A DNA stretch of 64,000 nucleotides, taken from positions 16,897,865-16,961,864 of the forward strand of contig NC_041005.1 in assembly GCF_004193775.1 (NCBI RefSeq), in the 5' to 3' direction. This DNA is from Glycine soja. Lineage: Eukaryota > Streptophyta > Magnoliopsida > Fabales > Fabaceae. The notes beneath the pieces are model-generated. The model saw only the letters and a program-made list of their open reading frames with translations. It was not told where the DNA came from and ran no database searches. The position numbers and the translations under genes were made by a program. Below are positions 12,601 through 23,956 of the stretch, in pieces. The stretch's first letter is position 1. Each line of letters begins with the position of its first letter.

Positions 12601-13226
12601 CTTCACTTTGGGGTTTAATCTGTCTTTGAAGGCTAACATCTACTAATAGAAGATGACTTTAGGTAGATTCACCTTGTCAAAAACCTATCCCTGCCACTAA
12701 CATAGTCTTTGGACCTTAATTTGGGCATAACCATGTTGAACAAAAAACTATGAATGAGTCTACACATATATGTTAGGTTTGCAGTCCTTAGGAAGCTAAT
12801 CATCTCCTTTTAATTGTTTGTTTCTAGTCATGGTTTATCATATAACATCAAATCAACAGTTTCTTGAGAGATATTATTCTTCCAGTCATTGTCAAAGACA
12901 AGACCTTCTTTAAGACAACCAAATGCATCGGTGATGGTTGCTGGATAGATCACTACTTTTATTCCTTTGATGTTGCCTCTAATACTCACTCTATTTTGAC
13001 GAGCAATCCCCCAAAATAAAGCGTAGGGACAATAGTGCCAACCACTAAACTTTTGTAGAAAGCTTGTGCATCTAATGCGATCAAAGAGACCTTTCATAGG
13101 AAAGCCTTCTTCTTGTAAACTTTAGAAGTTCACTAATCACCCAAGGATGAATGAATCTTTTGGGAATGCATCCTCTTCATTGTTGATTTCTAGAATCACA
13201 ACTACTTCATTCTTCCTTGGTGCCAT
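9700..13226 (-). pseudogene. Degenerate region in env-like position, SIRE1-like element
   Basis: This 3.5-kb region follows pol on the minus strand, where SIRE elements carry an extra reading frame. A likely start codon is at 13226 (MAPRKNEVV). Open pieces at 13097-12828 and 11835-11503 can be read, the second strongly charged and coiled-coil-like (EEARLAALVGKESKDIVEEV). Between them the frame is broken repeatedly. I see no convincing membrane or fusion motif, so 'env-like' rests on position. No role can be claimed for this broken copy. Confidence 0.5.
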
Positions 13227-13551
13227 TGTTAACAAAGATCAAAACATTTGATGAAAAAGATGAGATTTTTTTATGTTTGACTTCTTATGCATAAGATGAA
13301 ATGCATAGAGAGTTTTGAGAGTTCAAAGTTTAAAATAGTCTCTTAAATGTTGGAATTTTCCTTTTTATATGTTTTGAAAAACACACACACACACAGAGGA
13401 ATGAATAGTAATGGTTCAAATCACATTAAAAGTTTTCAAAAATTGTTTTGTTAATCATGATGAAAAGGGCTGCACATGTTTTTTAAGAGAAGACAAAAGG
13501 TTTTATCTTTGTGAGCACGCTTCCTCTTCTATCTCTATACTTGAGCGCACA
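13227..13551. other. Linker between pol and the env-like region
   Basis: Non-coding and AT-rich, with a short (AC)n run at about 13380-13396. Confidence 0.4.
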
Positions 13552-16500
13552 TTAGTCAAAATTGTTTAATGAAGATATGTAAGACGATACATCATTAATC
13601 TGATTGACCAACCATATTTGAATGTTTCCTAATATAGACAAAGCGATCTTTAGTAAGGGCTTAGTGAAGATATCAATCCATTGGTAGTCCGTGTCTACAA
13701 ACTTTATATCAAAAACACCTTTTGCCATATAATCACAAATGAAATGATATCTGATCTCAATAAGCATAGCCTTTGAATGTTGTATGGGAATTTTGGACAG
13801 CTTGATTATGCTAGTGTTGTCAAAATATATTGGTATATTGTTCCCAAAACTAGAGTAATATTCTGACTGATACTTTACCCATAACAACTGTAAGCAACAA
13901 GTTGCAGTAGACACATATTTAGCTTTTGTTGTAGATAGAGTGATGGAGTTCTACTTCTTACTTGCCCAAGATATCATATAAGGTCCAATATAGTGATATC
14001 CATCACTTATGCTTTTTTGTTCAACTCTGTCTCCTCCATAGTATGTATCATAGTATCCTACTAACCTGAAATCTTGATTTTTCTTATAGAACAAACTTTG
14101 GTTAGTTGTACCTACTAGCTATTGTAAGATCCTCTTAACAACTTTGGGATGTGACTCTCGAGGATCGGACTGAAATCTAGCACATCGACATACATTATAC
14201 ATAATATTAGGTCTACTAGTAGTCAGATACATAAGTGAGCCAATCATACCTCTATAGATTGTTTGATCTATTGGTTTACTTGATTCATTTTTGCTTAAGG
14301 GATTGGAAGCATGCATATGGGTTTTCATTAGTTTAGCACCTTCCATCTTGAACTTCTTTAGAAGTTCTTTAGTGTATCTTTATCGATGAGTATATATGCC
14401 TTTTCTATCTTGCTTGATTTGAAGCCCTGTAAATAACTTAAGTTCTCCTACCATTAGTAGCTCCAAAAATAATATCATCTACATATATTTGAGCTATAAT
14501 GAAATCCTTGTCGACTTCTCTTATGAAAATAATTGGGTCTACTTTGCCTCTCATAAAGTCATTTTCTAAAAGAAAAGAACTTAGTATATCATACCAAGCA
14601 CAAGGTGCATGTTTCAAACCTTAAAGATCCTTTTTAAGTTTAAAAACATGGTCCGAAAGGGTATGATCTTCAAAACCAGGAAGTGTTTTTAACATACACT
14701 TCTTCTTCAATAAAACCATTTAAGAAATCATTTTTAACCATTTGAGAAAGCTTTATGTTTTTATGAGCAACAAAAGCAAACACGATTCTTGTAGCTATAA
14801 GTCTAGCAATAGGAGCAAAAAATCTATCTTTTTCCAAAGATGTTCTTATTTTCAGGCTTGTGAACAAGTGTTTAGACATCATTTCTGGTGTACAAATGGA
14901 GTTCTTCTTCCATTGCAATGATCCTATCATCATCAGTTAGTGTTTCATCTATCATCTTAGGTTCTATTTTAGACACGAGGACATAAGACACAAGATCTTT
15001 AAACGATGATCTGGTTCTGACTCATTTAGTTTGATCTCTAATGATTTGATCTTAAGGGTAGTAGTTAACAAACTTCCAGTCATTCGTTTGAGGTTTTTAA
15101 TCAAATGATTCTCTAGTATGAGGAAGGATTTCATTAGACAATTTGACTTCATCTGGGTACAATAGACAAACCTATCTTGATATCTACTAAATCACCCTTA
15201 AGATTTGATTACTTCTTATAAGTTGTTAGACCATTATTGAACTTATCATGGATGGACTCTTCTACTACTAAAGTTCTTGAGTTAAACACTCTATATGCTT
15301 TAGAAGTATTGGAATACCCTAGGAAGATTCCTTTGTCCACATTTGAATCAAATTTTGCAAGTTGATCTCTAGTGTTAAGGATGAAGCACTTGCATACGAA
15401 AGCATGAAAGTATGAAATATTGGGTCTTCTTCCTCTTTATAGTTCATAGGGAGTCATTTTTTTTTATCAATGGCCTTTTATATTTACTGCTTTTGCCTAG
15501 AAGTGTTTAGGAAGTGAGTTTTCACAAAGCATGGTTCTAGCCATTTCTTGCAGAGTTCTATTTTTCCTTTCAACTATCATATTTTTTTGAGGTGTTATCA
15601 AAGAAGAGAAGTTGTGAAAAATACCATGCTTCTCATAGAATGATTTGAACTCAACATTCTCAAACCCAGTTCAATGGTCACTTCTGATAGGAGAAATAAA
15701 AAACCCTTTTTTTCATTTTGAACTCTCTTACAAAATATGTCAAAGACCTTGAAAGACTCATGTTTATGTGTAAGGAAGTATACCAATGTATATCTTGAAT
15801 AGTCATCGACTAAGACAAACCTATATTTTTTTCCTCTTAGACTCAATGTTCTAGTTGGTCTAAATAGATCCATGTTTAATAGTTGTAACGATCTGGAATA
15901 GGAAACAAAATCTTTATATTTAAAAGAGGTTTTGATATATTTCCCTTGTTGACATGCTTCATAGAGAAGATGGGGTTTCCAAAAAATCTAAGGCAGTACT
16001 TCTAGGAAATCCTTTTTGGATAATTTTGAAATCCTTTATGAAAAATCCATCTTTCATCTTCTCTGGATGGTAGACATATTTCATTTTGTTTGCTAACACT
16101 TATCAAATCAATGCCATAAAGATTGTTGTGTCGTCTAGAAGTAAAGAAGGATTGGACATCTTCTGTCTTGACTAGGCACTGGTCTATGTTGAAAGACACA
16201 ATATAACCACTATCGAAAAATTGACTTATGCTTAACAAATTATATTTTAGTCCTTCAACATGTAAGACGTTGTCTATGAATACTAGAGAAAGAATACCAA
16301 TTTTAGCTATACAAGTGATGTTACTATTGCCCATGCCTCCAAAGGCAATAATTCATCCTTCAATTGGCTTCGAGTCAAGGTACATAGGCATTTCCCTCGT
16401 CATGTGTCGTGAGAAGCCATTGTCCAAGTACCAACTTAAACTCTTACCTTTTCCTACCAAGGATATTTGCAATAGGAACAATCTAAAATTTTGGTACCCA

Positions 16501-18120
16501 AACCTTCAACAACATTAGTTCCCTTACACATCTACTTCTTATGTATACATATGAACTTAGAGTGTCAAAACCTATGACAAAAGTCACATTTGTTTGAATC
16601 AGATTGTGACTTGGAAGATGATGCCCCTTTTTCTAAACCTAGGCCAGACTTATCATGGGGATTTTGATGGAATTTGGAAAGCATGGTTATTGGGTTTGAG
16701 ATTTCTAAAAACTTCCCAAAATCTTTTGTAAGAAAAACTACTTCCTCTCTTAGTTTCTCAACTATAGAGGATTTGTTTGTCTTACTGGCCCGGATCAGAC
16801 TTTCTTACAGAGTCTGGATTTTCTTTTCCAAAACATCATTTGATTTCTTCAGCTTAGTGTTTTCAAAAACCAAATGCTTTATATTTTTCTTTATACTTTC
16901 TGCACTAAAGAGAAATCATATGGTTGTTCTAAAGAAGAACATCATAGGGCATTTCTTCTTCATTGTCTGATGAGGCACTAGAAAAGGTATCAAATTGAGA
17001 ACAAGTTTTTACCTAAACTTTTTTGTTTGTATCTACTAGCAGACATATGTTGGCTTGTTAATCATCTGAACTACTGCTCTTCAACTATGAGGCCTCCCAG
17101 GTGACCATTAGACTTTTCTTTTTCTTGTCACTAAAGTATATTTTCTTTTTTAGCTAAGGACACTCGACCTTCATATGTCAAGACTTTAGACATTCAAAGT
17201 AGATGATCTCGTTATTTTCCTCCTTGTATTTCTTTTTGAATCTTGTGCCCTTTCCTTTAGAGGAATGTTGGAACTTTCCTTTCTTTTTCATCATCTGCAT
17301 GAATTTTCTAGACAAGAGAGCTACTTCATCATCTATGGACTCTCTAGAAGTATTGTCTGACCTATTAGACTCAGCCATCTACACTTTTAGTGTTTTAGAG
17401 AAGCTCTTCTTTTCTTCTCTTCTAGAGCTAGTCTCTCCAAACTTGAGGGCAACGGAATCATTCTTTAAAAAATGATTTTAGTTCTGAAGATGGACTTTAT
17501 GGACTCTTAAGATACCCAGTAGTTCATCCCATGCTAGATTTTTCAAATTTCTAGCTACCTTGATGGTTGTTGTTTTTGGCTCCCACACCTTGGGAAAGCT
17601 ATCTAGGATCTTCTTATTTATCTGTGCTTTGGTAAAGGTTGTCCAAGAGCTTAAGACCTTTTCAAAGCACTTGAAGTCTTTTAAACATATCATCCACAAA
17701 TTCCCTTTCTTTCATGGAGAAGCTCTCACAGTGCCATGTTAGAGTGACAAGTTTTCTTAGTTAAACATCTTTTCTTCCTTCATAGTTGATGCTCAATGAA
17801 TCCCAGGTCTCTTGTTGTCTTTAGTTTACAATTCTTGTTGTATTCATTCCTGTACAAGGCGCATGTCAAAGTATAATGAGCTTTTGTGTTTAGCTCCATT
17901 ATAGCAAGGTCTGTGTCTGTCCATTCTGCTTTTGGTCTAGGAATGGGTATGCCTCTATTTGTAATGATCAACTAGAGTCTGTACTAAGTGGACATGAAAT
18001 ACATCTCCATTTTGTCCTTCCAATAAGGATAGTCCTCTCCTACGACGCCTGGTGGCCTCGTGACAGATGCTCCCTCAATAATGAACTGACTGTTGTTTTT
18101 GTTATTTGCCACCAGAATCT
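13552..18120 (-). pseudogene. Gag-pol remnant of the SIRE1-like copia element
   Basis: Read from high to low coordinates. Gag (about 18120-17180) has a WTDTDLAIMELN segment and a zinc knuckle reduced to YFECLKS. The gag-pre-integrase block is at 16334-16002 (GLKYNLLSISQ). The integrase core is at 15873-15598 (KYRFVLVDDYSRYT). RT is at 14933-14119 (NDFLNGFIEEEVYV, then YRGMIGSLMYLT). RNase H is at 13914-13552 (YFDNTSIIKLSKIP and the FTKPL end). This order is diagnostic of Ty1/copia. Each block is open only for 60-120 codons, separated by stops or frameshifts, so no polyprotein can be made. Its position between a matching LTR pair supports one ancient insertion. Confidence 0.8.
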
Positions 18121-18160
18121 TTTCCTCTAGATACTGCTAGATGCTCAACCCTTATAGGTT

Positions 18161-18176
18161 GAGCTTTGATACTAAA
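18161..18176 (-). other. Primer-binding site (initiator tRNA-Met type), mutated
   Basis: On the minus strand TTTAGTATCAAAGCTC directly follows the 5' LTR. The plant copia consensus is TGGTATCAGAGC, so two or three bases have changed. Confidence 0.6.
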
Positions 18177-18177
18177 C

Positions 18178-19264
18178 TGTAAAGGCAATTATCACAAGAA
18201 GGGGGATTGAATTTTGATTTTAGAAATATTTTTAAAGCCTTTTTTCGATGAAAACAAAATTTTGCAAAATAGACAGTTTTCAAAACAAAATTCAATTCAA
18301 ACCCTTGATCGGTTTAAAGTAGAAGAGAAATGAAAGCATATAAGACACAAAGATTTATACTGGATCATCTCAACCACTAAAACTACATCTAGTTCTTGGC
18401 TAACCACCAAGTTCCACTAATTTCAACAAGTTACAAGTATAAATCACTACCACTTATGGCTCTTAAAACTTAAGCTCTACACCAAGCTTGTTAAAATCTA
18501 GTATTCTTTGTTCTACCAAGCCAATGTTGGCTCTATACAAATCAAACAAATTTATTTTTTGTTTGCAACAATGACTAACTCTTAATCGTCTTACAAAAGG
18601 ATATACAATGTTAACACTTAGCCTTTTCTCTCGAGGTGTTTTGAGAGCTTTCTTGGACTATACAAAAATTTATAGAAAGCTTTTAACATAAAGAATTTGA
18701 AAGAAAATGCATAGGTTCGTGACCATGTCTTCAAAGCCAATGGTATTTATAGGCCTTCTTCAACAAGTTTTCATTGTCTCTAAACAAATACATTTCTTCA
18801 CTTGAGCTCACATCTGAAAATTGTGGTCATTCGAGCATTTAATGCTTTCATTAAATGCATGTACTCCTTCATGCTAGAAAGCCTCTTTTATGAGCTTTCA
18901 TGTTAATTACTACAACAGAAAATTGCTTGCTTTAAGTCAGAGCAGGTTTGTCACCAACAATGTCTGTCTTTTGATTATGTTTGACAACGTCTAGATCTTG
19001 AGCTTCATTTATTCTTCATAGGATTCATCAAATCCTTGAAGACTGTCTATGCAAAATGAATCACAGACATAAAGGAATAAAGAAATTCTTAAATGTCATC
19101 GCTTAATGTTGTATTAGATCATGACATATCTCTTCTATCGTTTGATGATACAAACACAAATGCATAAGGCAAGATCTGATATCCCATAAGACATAACTTT
19201 TAAGCTTTGTATTTATTTGAATGTAATCAAAATAATTAAAGGTCTTGATTCGTCTTAAGACACA
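18178..19264 (-). repeat. 5' LTR of the SIRE1-like element
   Basis: 1087 bases with TG at 18178 and CA at 19264. In element sense it begins TGTGTCTTAAGACG and ends in TTTACA next to the primer-binding site. It matches 8447-9466 with many substitutions and small indels. A TATAAATACC motif lies on the minus strand near 18740. Confidence 0.9.
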
Positions 19265-19821
19265 AATGTCTTTTGAATTAATACCATGAAACAATCTCAA
19301 CCAAGTACGTGAGACTTTTCTACTCCCATCCAAACTTTTCTCATACTCAGCAGTGACACTGGTAGAGTCGTATCTTCTAATCCCAAATGCTATTCGGTAG
19401 TCAGGTAAATTGGTTTATGGATTATTGTTTTCTACTATTGATTTCTTGGTTATTGCTATTGTTAGGTTATTATATATGATTATTCAATCAATGGCAATAG
19501 GTTTTTTTTTTTGTTTTATATGTGATTGTATTATTATAGTTTTGTTCAACGGTAAATTGGTATCTAGCTTTGAATGTTGTTGGTTTTGTATATGTGATTG
19601 TTCAATGGTAATTGGTGTCTTTATTATATATGTGATTTCTTTTCGTTTTTAAATGGAAAATTAGTATGATGATTCCACTGAATTGGTATCATTATTATTT
19701 CATGTTGTTACCTCTTTGATTTGGGTGCTTCAAATGCATGGGTCGTGGATTATGATGTGTTGTTTTTTATGTATAGTTGGAATGTGTTAAGGGACTGGGA
19801 ATGACTTTATTTTCCTAGTGG
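19265..19821. other. T-rich flank between the copia element and the PIF/Harbinger remnant
   Basis: No coding motif. It may be the 5' part or an intron of the PIF/Harbinger element; its terminal repeat was not found. Confidence 0.35.
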
Positions 19822-20085
19822 GTGTTAAAGTTGTGCAATATTTTAGGGATGATGGGAATGAAGAGTGGTGAAGGAGCTCTTTGTATATGGGTTTCTTTCT
19901 CGAGTAATGTTTGGGATGCTATAAAAGAGGTCCCAGAGCTAGATGACATGACTCGTTTCATGGTAGGAGATTTGCTTAATACTAAAGCAAAGAAAGACTT
20001 GTTCTTGTAGGTGTCACTAGAGAAAATGCTTGAATTGGATAAAGTTCAAGCTAAGCAGTTTATTAATGTTTTGATAATCTCTTAA
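19822..20085 (+). pseudogene. PIF/Harbinger ORF1 (Myb/SANT-like) remnant
   Basis: The frame reads SSNVWDAIKEVPELDDMTRF, MVGDLLNTKAKKDLFL, a stop at 20008-20010, then VSLEKMLELDK. This resembles the C-terminal part of the Myb/SANT-like DNA-binding protein that PIF/Harbinger elements encode beside the transposase. The N-terminal DNA-binding part is not recognisable. Location just before transposase remnants supports the call. Confidence 0.5.
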
Positions 20086-20470
20086 TGAACATCTTGATTT
20101 TACTTAACTATATTTTTTGGGGTTCCTTTTTGGTTGCTATTTGGTTTATATTTTGATGACACTATTATGGTTGAATGTATAGATACATTTTTATTGATTT
20201 TACTGGTTAGATGAAGTATTTTATATTTTTTGACGAATGTCTTTGATATTGTTTATAGTCTCGTATGTTTCTTGCATTGATATTTTACATGTAAAAACTA
20301 GTGTGCAATGTAGTATCTTCCTTTCATTATTTTTTTTCTTTTTATTGTTCACGGTATCATATATTTCTTTATATGCATACAATGTTATAGTAGAGCATGT
20401 ATGGAGGTAATGACTTAGAGAAAGAAGAAATTAATGACAAAAATACATGAAGAAGTGAATGGAGATATAA

Positions 20471-21785
20471 TTGATGAAGAAATCGATGAAGAATTTTATG
20501 AAGCCATGTACACGAGTGATGGCAATTTATGCATTAATGCATGTGCTAAATCAATTTCTGGTTATGATCCATGTTGAGCATATTGAATGTCCATTAACTC
20601 GACGACGAATTACTAGTCTTGGATATGACTATATACATCAAGCGTTAAACAATGATCCTGCAATCTTTTGACAAATATAAGAATGTATCTAGATGTATTG
20701 CGAAAGTTATGCATAATTTTGAGAGAAAGAACATCGTTGGAGGATATACAATTTATTTGCATTGAAGAAATTCTTGCATCATTCCTACAAATCGTTGATA
20801 AGAATTCTCAATATGTGTAATTCGTAAAACATTTGGCCGATCAAAATTTGTTGCAAGTGAAATTTTTTACAAGATTTAAAGGCCTTAAATTCAATGGCAA
20901 TTGATTTGATGGCTAAATCAAGACTGACTTTACCCGCTAAAATAAGAGAAAGCACCAGGTTTCACCCTTACTTTAAGGTATGTGATAATTATCTAATGAT
21001 AACAAAATTGTAATTGTAATTTTCATTATTGTAATATGTAATTTTCATAATATGGATATAATTATATATGAATAATTTTAGGATTGCATTAAAACTATTG
21101 GTGGTACACATATTCCAACAATGGTGAGAGAAAAGAAATAAGCAATTATCATAATCGTCATGGAAAGATATCACAAAATGTATTAGAAACTTGTAACTTT
21201 GATTTGGAATTCATGTATGTTATTAGTTGGTGGAAAGGTTTAACTCATGATTCCAAACAACTTAATGATGCTTTGACAAGGATGAATGGACTTAAAGTAC
21301 CCCAAGGTATATGCTTATTTTTTTATGATAAATATATGTTTTGTATACTTTTTATACTAATTAGATGTGTATTGTGTGTGTAATTAGGTAAATACTTTTT
21401 CGTAGAGTATGGAGTTCCTAATCGACGCCAATTTTTAGCTCCATTTCAAGGCGTGTGGTATCACCTACAAGATTTTGTAGGTCAGGCTAATGACCCTAAA
21501 AATGAAAATGAATGTTCAATCTTTGTCATGCATCCTTAAGGAATGCGATTGAGAGGAAATTTGGTATTTTTAAATCATGGTTCACAATTTTTAAGTCAAC
21601 ACCTCTATTTTCGTTTAAGACACAAGTAGAATTTGTGTTAGCATGTGCATCACATCATAACTTTCTTCGTAAAGAATGTCGTTCTGATGAATTTCCAATT
21701 GAATCAACAAATAAGCCTTCATCTTCAAAATTACTGGTTAACAAAGACCATAATTTTGAACCTATTGTTCAGACCCAAGAGTAGG
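20471..21785 (+). pseudogene. PIF/Harbinger transposase (HARBI1-like nuclease), broken
   Basis: Recognisable blocks in order are ECPLTRRRITSLGYDYIHQA with ALNNDPAIF (to 20670), a frameshifted helical region ending in PAKIRESTRFHPYFK (near 20975), an intron of about 100 bases, the DCIKTIGGTHIPTM block (from about 21083), GLTHDSKQLNDALTRMNGLK (near 21240-21300), YGVPNRRQFLAPFQGV (near 21400) and RNAIERKFGIFKSWFTI (near 21540-21590). They match the DDE_4 HARBI1 family. In the first catalytic block the usual Asp of AIDGTH is Gly here. Several stops are present. The frame reaches the left edge of the large CACTA transposon and resumes after it at 33251. Confidence 0.75.
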
Positions 21786-21788
21786 AAC

Positions 21789-21960
21789 CATTACAAAAAA
21801 ATAGATATTTTCGATGGAATATTTCCCACGGAATTTATTCCGTCCGAAATATTGTATTTTCCCACGGATATTTTTGAAGGATGTATTCTGCCAAAAAGTA
21901 TAAATTTCCAACGGATTTTACCGAAGGAATCAATTCTGTCAGAATTAAAAATTACCCCCA
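21789..21960. repeat. Left TIR and subterminal repeats of the large CACTA element
   Basis: After the terminal CATTACAAAAAAA come repeated short motifs such as CGATGGAATATTTCC, CCCACGGA, GAATTTATTCCGTC and CCAACGGATTTTACC. They are inverted and direct variants of (C)GACGGAA. In CACTA elements such arrays bind the TNPA protein. Confidence 0.75.
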
Positions 21961-23544
21961 AATAAAAAGCCATCAACCCTAGCCCTTTGTCACTCTCATT
22001 TGTGATTTGATAAGGGAACCCTAACCCCCAAATAAAAAGCCTCCACTGTCAGCCCATCCCTCTCTCTCACTGCTTCTCACCTCACAATTGTAAACGCTCA
22101 CCATTGGCTTCAATCGAACTTGCGAGGAATGAGAACTTTCTTAGATTGGAGTGGGTGTTGGCTCAAGTGTCGAGGACTTCGAGTTCGAGCTCCTCACCGT
22201 GGGGGTTGGAGTGGGTGCTGGCTCAAGTTTCTTTCTCATCTTAGTGTGCTCACTGCTGCTGATAAAACCACTGTGCTCAAGCTTCAAGTCTGCTTAATAT
22301 AACACTTTTTAGTTTACTATTTTCTTAGTTGCTTCTTGTTATTAGTGCAAACCATTTTGCCATGTTTCGCGTTTTTATGTTCGTGTTGTGGTTTTGAGTT
22401 TGAAAGTTGAATGACTGTGCCTAGCTTTTTGAACTTTACGGGATGTTGTTGTTGTTGGATTGCACTATATCACATGAATGAATTTTGGTTTGCAACCTGC
22501 TGAGTTTGCAAGGGGTTGTGAAGCAAATTTAATAAAAAATAAAAACAAATGCTTTCTCTTTGAATTTTAAACATTTTATAACAAATGCTGAGTTTGCAAA
22601 GGGTGGAAATCAATAAATTTCTAACTCAAAGACTAATGAATTGACATGTACCAAAAACTTACACTCATAGTCATAATTTTTTACAACATTCAAAGATCTT
22701 TAATAAAAAAATTATTTGCTTAAATACAAGGAAGATGTTCGTGTATATTGATCCTCCAAGCTTGCACAACAGAGTGCTAGGTTCCTTGCACTTGATGGCC
22801 AATTTTTATCAGCATATACTAATGAATCACATCTAGAAAGCTTAGCAAAAGGTGTTTTAATCGTGTTATTAATAGATACTAAATGCCTTTCAACAAGATT
22901 TGCTCATCATTTTCTGCTCAAAATTTGTACAAATACACTTCATTGTCAGTCTCAGATAAATAAATAGGTGCTATTCTATGTTAAATGTTATATCATATAT
23001 AAAAAAAATCAATATTTTCTCTGTAATATTAAGTTATTCTGATTCACTATCCTAAAGAAGCGTTGATGACTTATAGTGGTAAACAAACCAAATGAAATTA
23101 TTTTCACATGATCTAAATTTCCTTTTTTAAAACAATATGAAAATCTAATTCTTAAACAGATAAGGTTTGTAACCTTGTCATAACTATGTATTTCACCTCT
23201 CATTTGATGGCAAAGAACCTAAAATTTTTATAAAAGAACTTTCTGTCACCAGATAATGGTTAATACACACCAATCTAGTTAAGTAATTATAATAGAAATG
23301 ATTGCATCACAAAGACACACTAGATAATTTACACATAAACTGCAAGATTGAGCAAATTCTGCAGAACAACAAAGTCCCTTGAAATGATACAAAGAATAGA
23401 AGAGCTTTGAAACTTAACTACAAACCAAACATAACTTTCATTTTAAATAATATCTTATATCTTGAAAATGAAGACACCACCATACCAACTCCAGTATGAG
23501 GCACATACATCAGAAGTCAGAACAGATACTCCAGTCCCATGACA
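21961..23544. other. CACTA 5' internal region, no confirmed gene
   Basis: At about 22120-22300 there is a direct repeat of TTGGAGTGGGTG(T/C)TGGCTCAAG around a less AT-rich stretch, possibly the CACTA promoter and leader. Near 22750-22850 a readable piece (AQQSARFLALDGQFLSAY, plus strand) looks like coding sequence, but I could not name it. The rest is AT-rich. Confidence 0.35.
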
Positions 23545-23662
23545 ATTAGTAATATCTTTATGCTTAAGAACTCCTTCGGGTGAGTTAAGCATAGCAAAAG
23601 CTGAAATAGCTAATTGTATATTCTTCTTCCTTTCAAAGCGATTGATGGAAAGAAAAATCAGC
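23545..23662 (-). pseudogene. Captured fragment of an ALG2-like mannosyltransferase gene
   Basis: On the minus strand an exon-like piece follows an intact acceptor (GTTGTAG, exon from 23662). It reads LIFLSINRFERKKNIQL, then AISAFAML and KHKDITN. FLSINRFERKKN is characteristic of ALG2, the GT4-family alpha-1,3/1,6-mannosyltransferase of the ER lipid-linked oligosaccharide pathway. About 39 codons remain; the frame then runs into unrelated sequence (CHGTGVSVLTSDVCASYW). The fragment lies antisense to the transposase genes, as expected for capture by the transposon, and cannot encode an enzyme. Confidence 0.6.
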
Positions 23663-23842
23663 CTACAACAGAAGAATTACTCTAAATTAAACTTTTTATT
23701 TACAGGAAATAATTACTCTAAATTATGATATATCATATATGTCTTTTCTACAAAGAATTTTCTCTATATTTATATTTTGTTGAAACAATGGAGGACTAAG
23801 TTGAAAATAGAAAGGTCATAGTAAATTGGTAGTTGGACTTGC

Positions 23843-23956
23843 CTACAAGATTTTTCCTTGCCTTCCTCCTTCTTAAATAGGTAGAGACAAATGAGCAAAC
23901 AAGAACAACCGTAGGCCCAACTATGTCAATGACAATTAGTGTTGTATTGCCACTTT
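23843..23956 (-). pseudogene. Captured transmembrane exon of a cysteine-rich receptor-like kinase (CRK) gene
   Basis: The minus-strand exon starts at 23956 after TTTTTGCAG. It reads SGNTTLIVIDIVGPTVVLV, a hydrophobic segment, then the basic stop-transfer RRRKARKNLV. This is typical of the short exon that encodes the membrane span of DUF26/CRK receptor kinases, between the ectodomain and the kinase. The donor is altered (GTAGGCAAG). It lies within 200 bases of the ALG2-like piece, so the two host genes were joined inside the transposon. Confidence is limited by the short length. Confidence 0.5.

Larger units (their letters stand above)
8447..19264 (-). mobile_element. SIRE1-like Ty1/copia retrotransposon, decayed, both LTRs present
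   Basis: A 10.8-kb element on the minus strand: 5' LTR at 18178-19264, primer-binding site at 18161-18176, gag-pol remnants down to 13552, a further 3.7-kb region with env-like position, a purine tract, then the 3' LTR at 8447-9466. The order gag, protease/integrase, RT, RNase H identifies Ty1/copia. Large size, LTRs of about 1.1 kb and a long region between RNase H and the 3' LTR identify the SIRE/Maximus lineage known from soybean. Many frameshifts and stops, and clear LTR divergence, show an old, inactive copy. The outer end of the left LTR no longer matches the right one, so no target-site duplication could be confirmed. Confidence 0.85.

Noticed and set aside
19265..19269. AATGT as target-site duplication of the SIRE1-like element
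   Set aside because: The outer edge of the left LTR is eroded and no matching AATGT next to a TG end was found.
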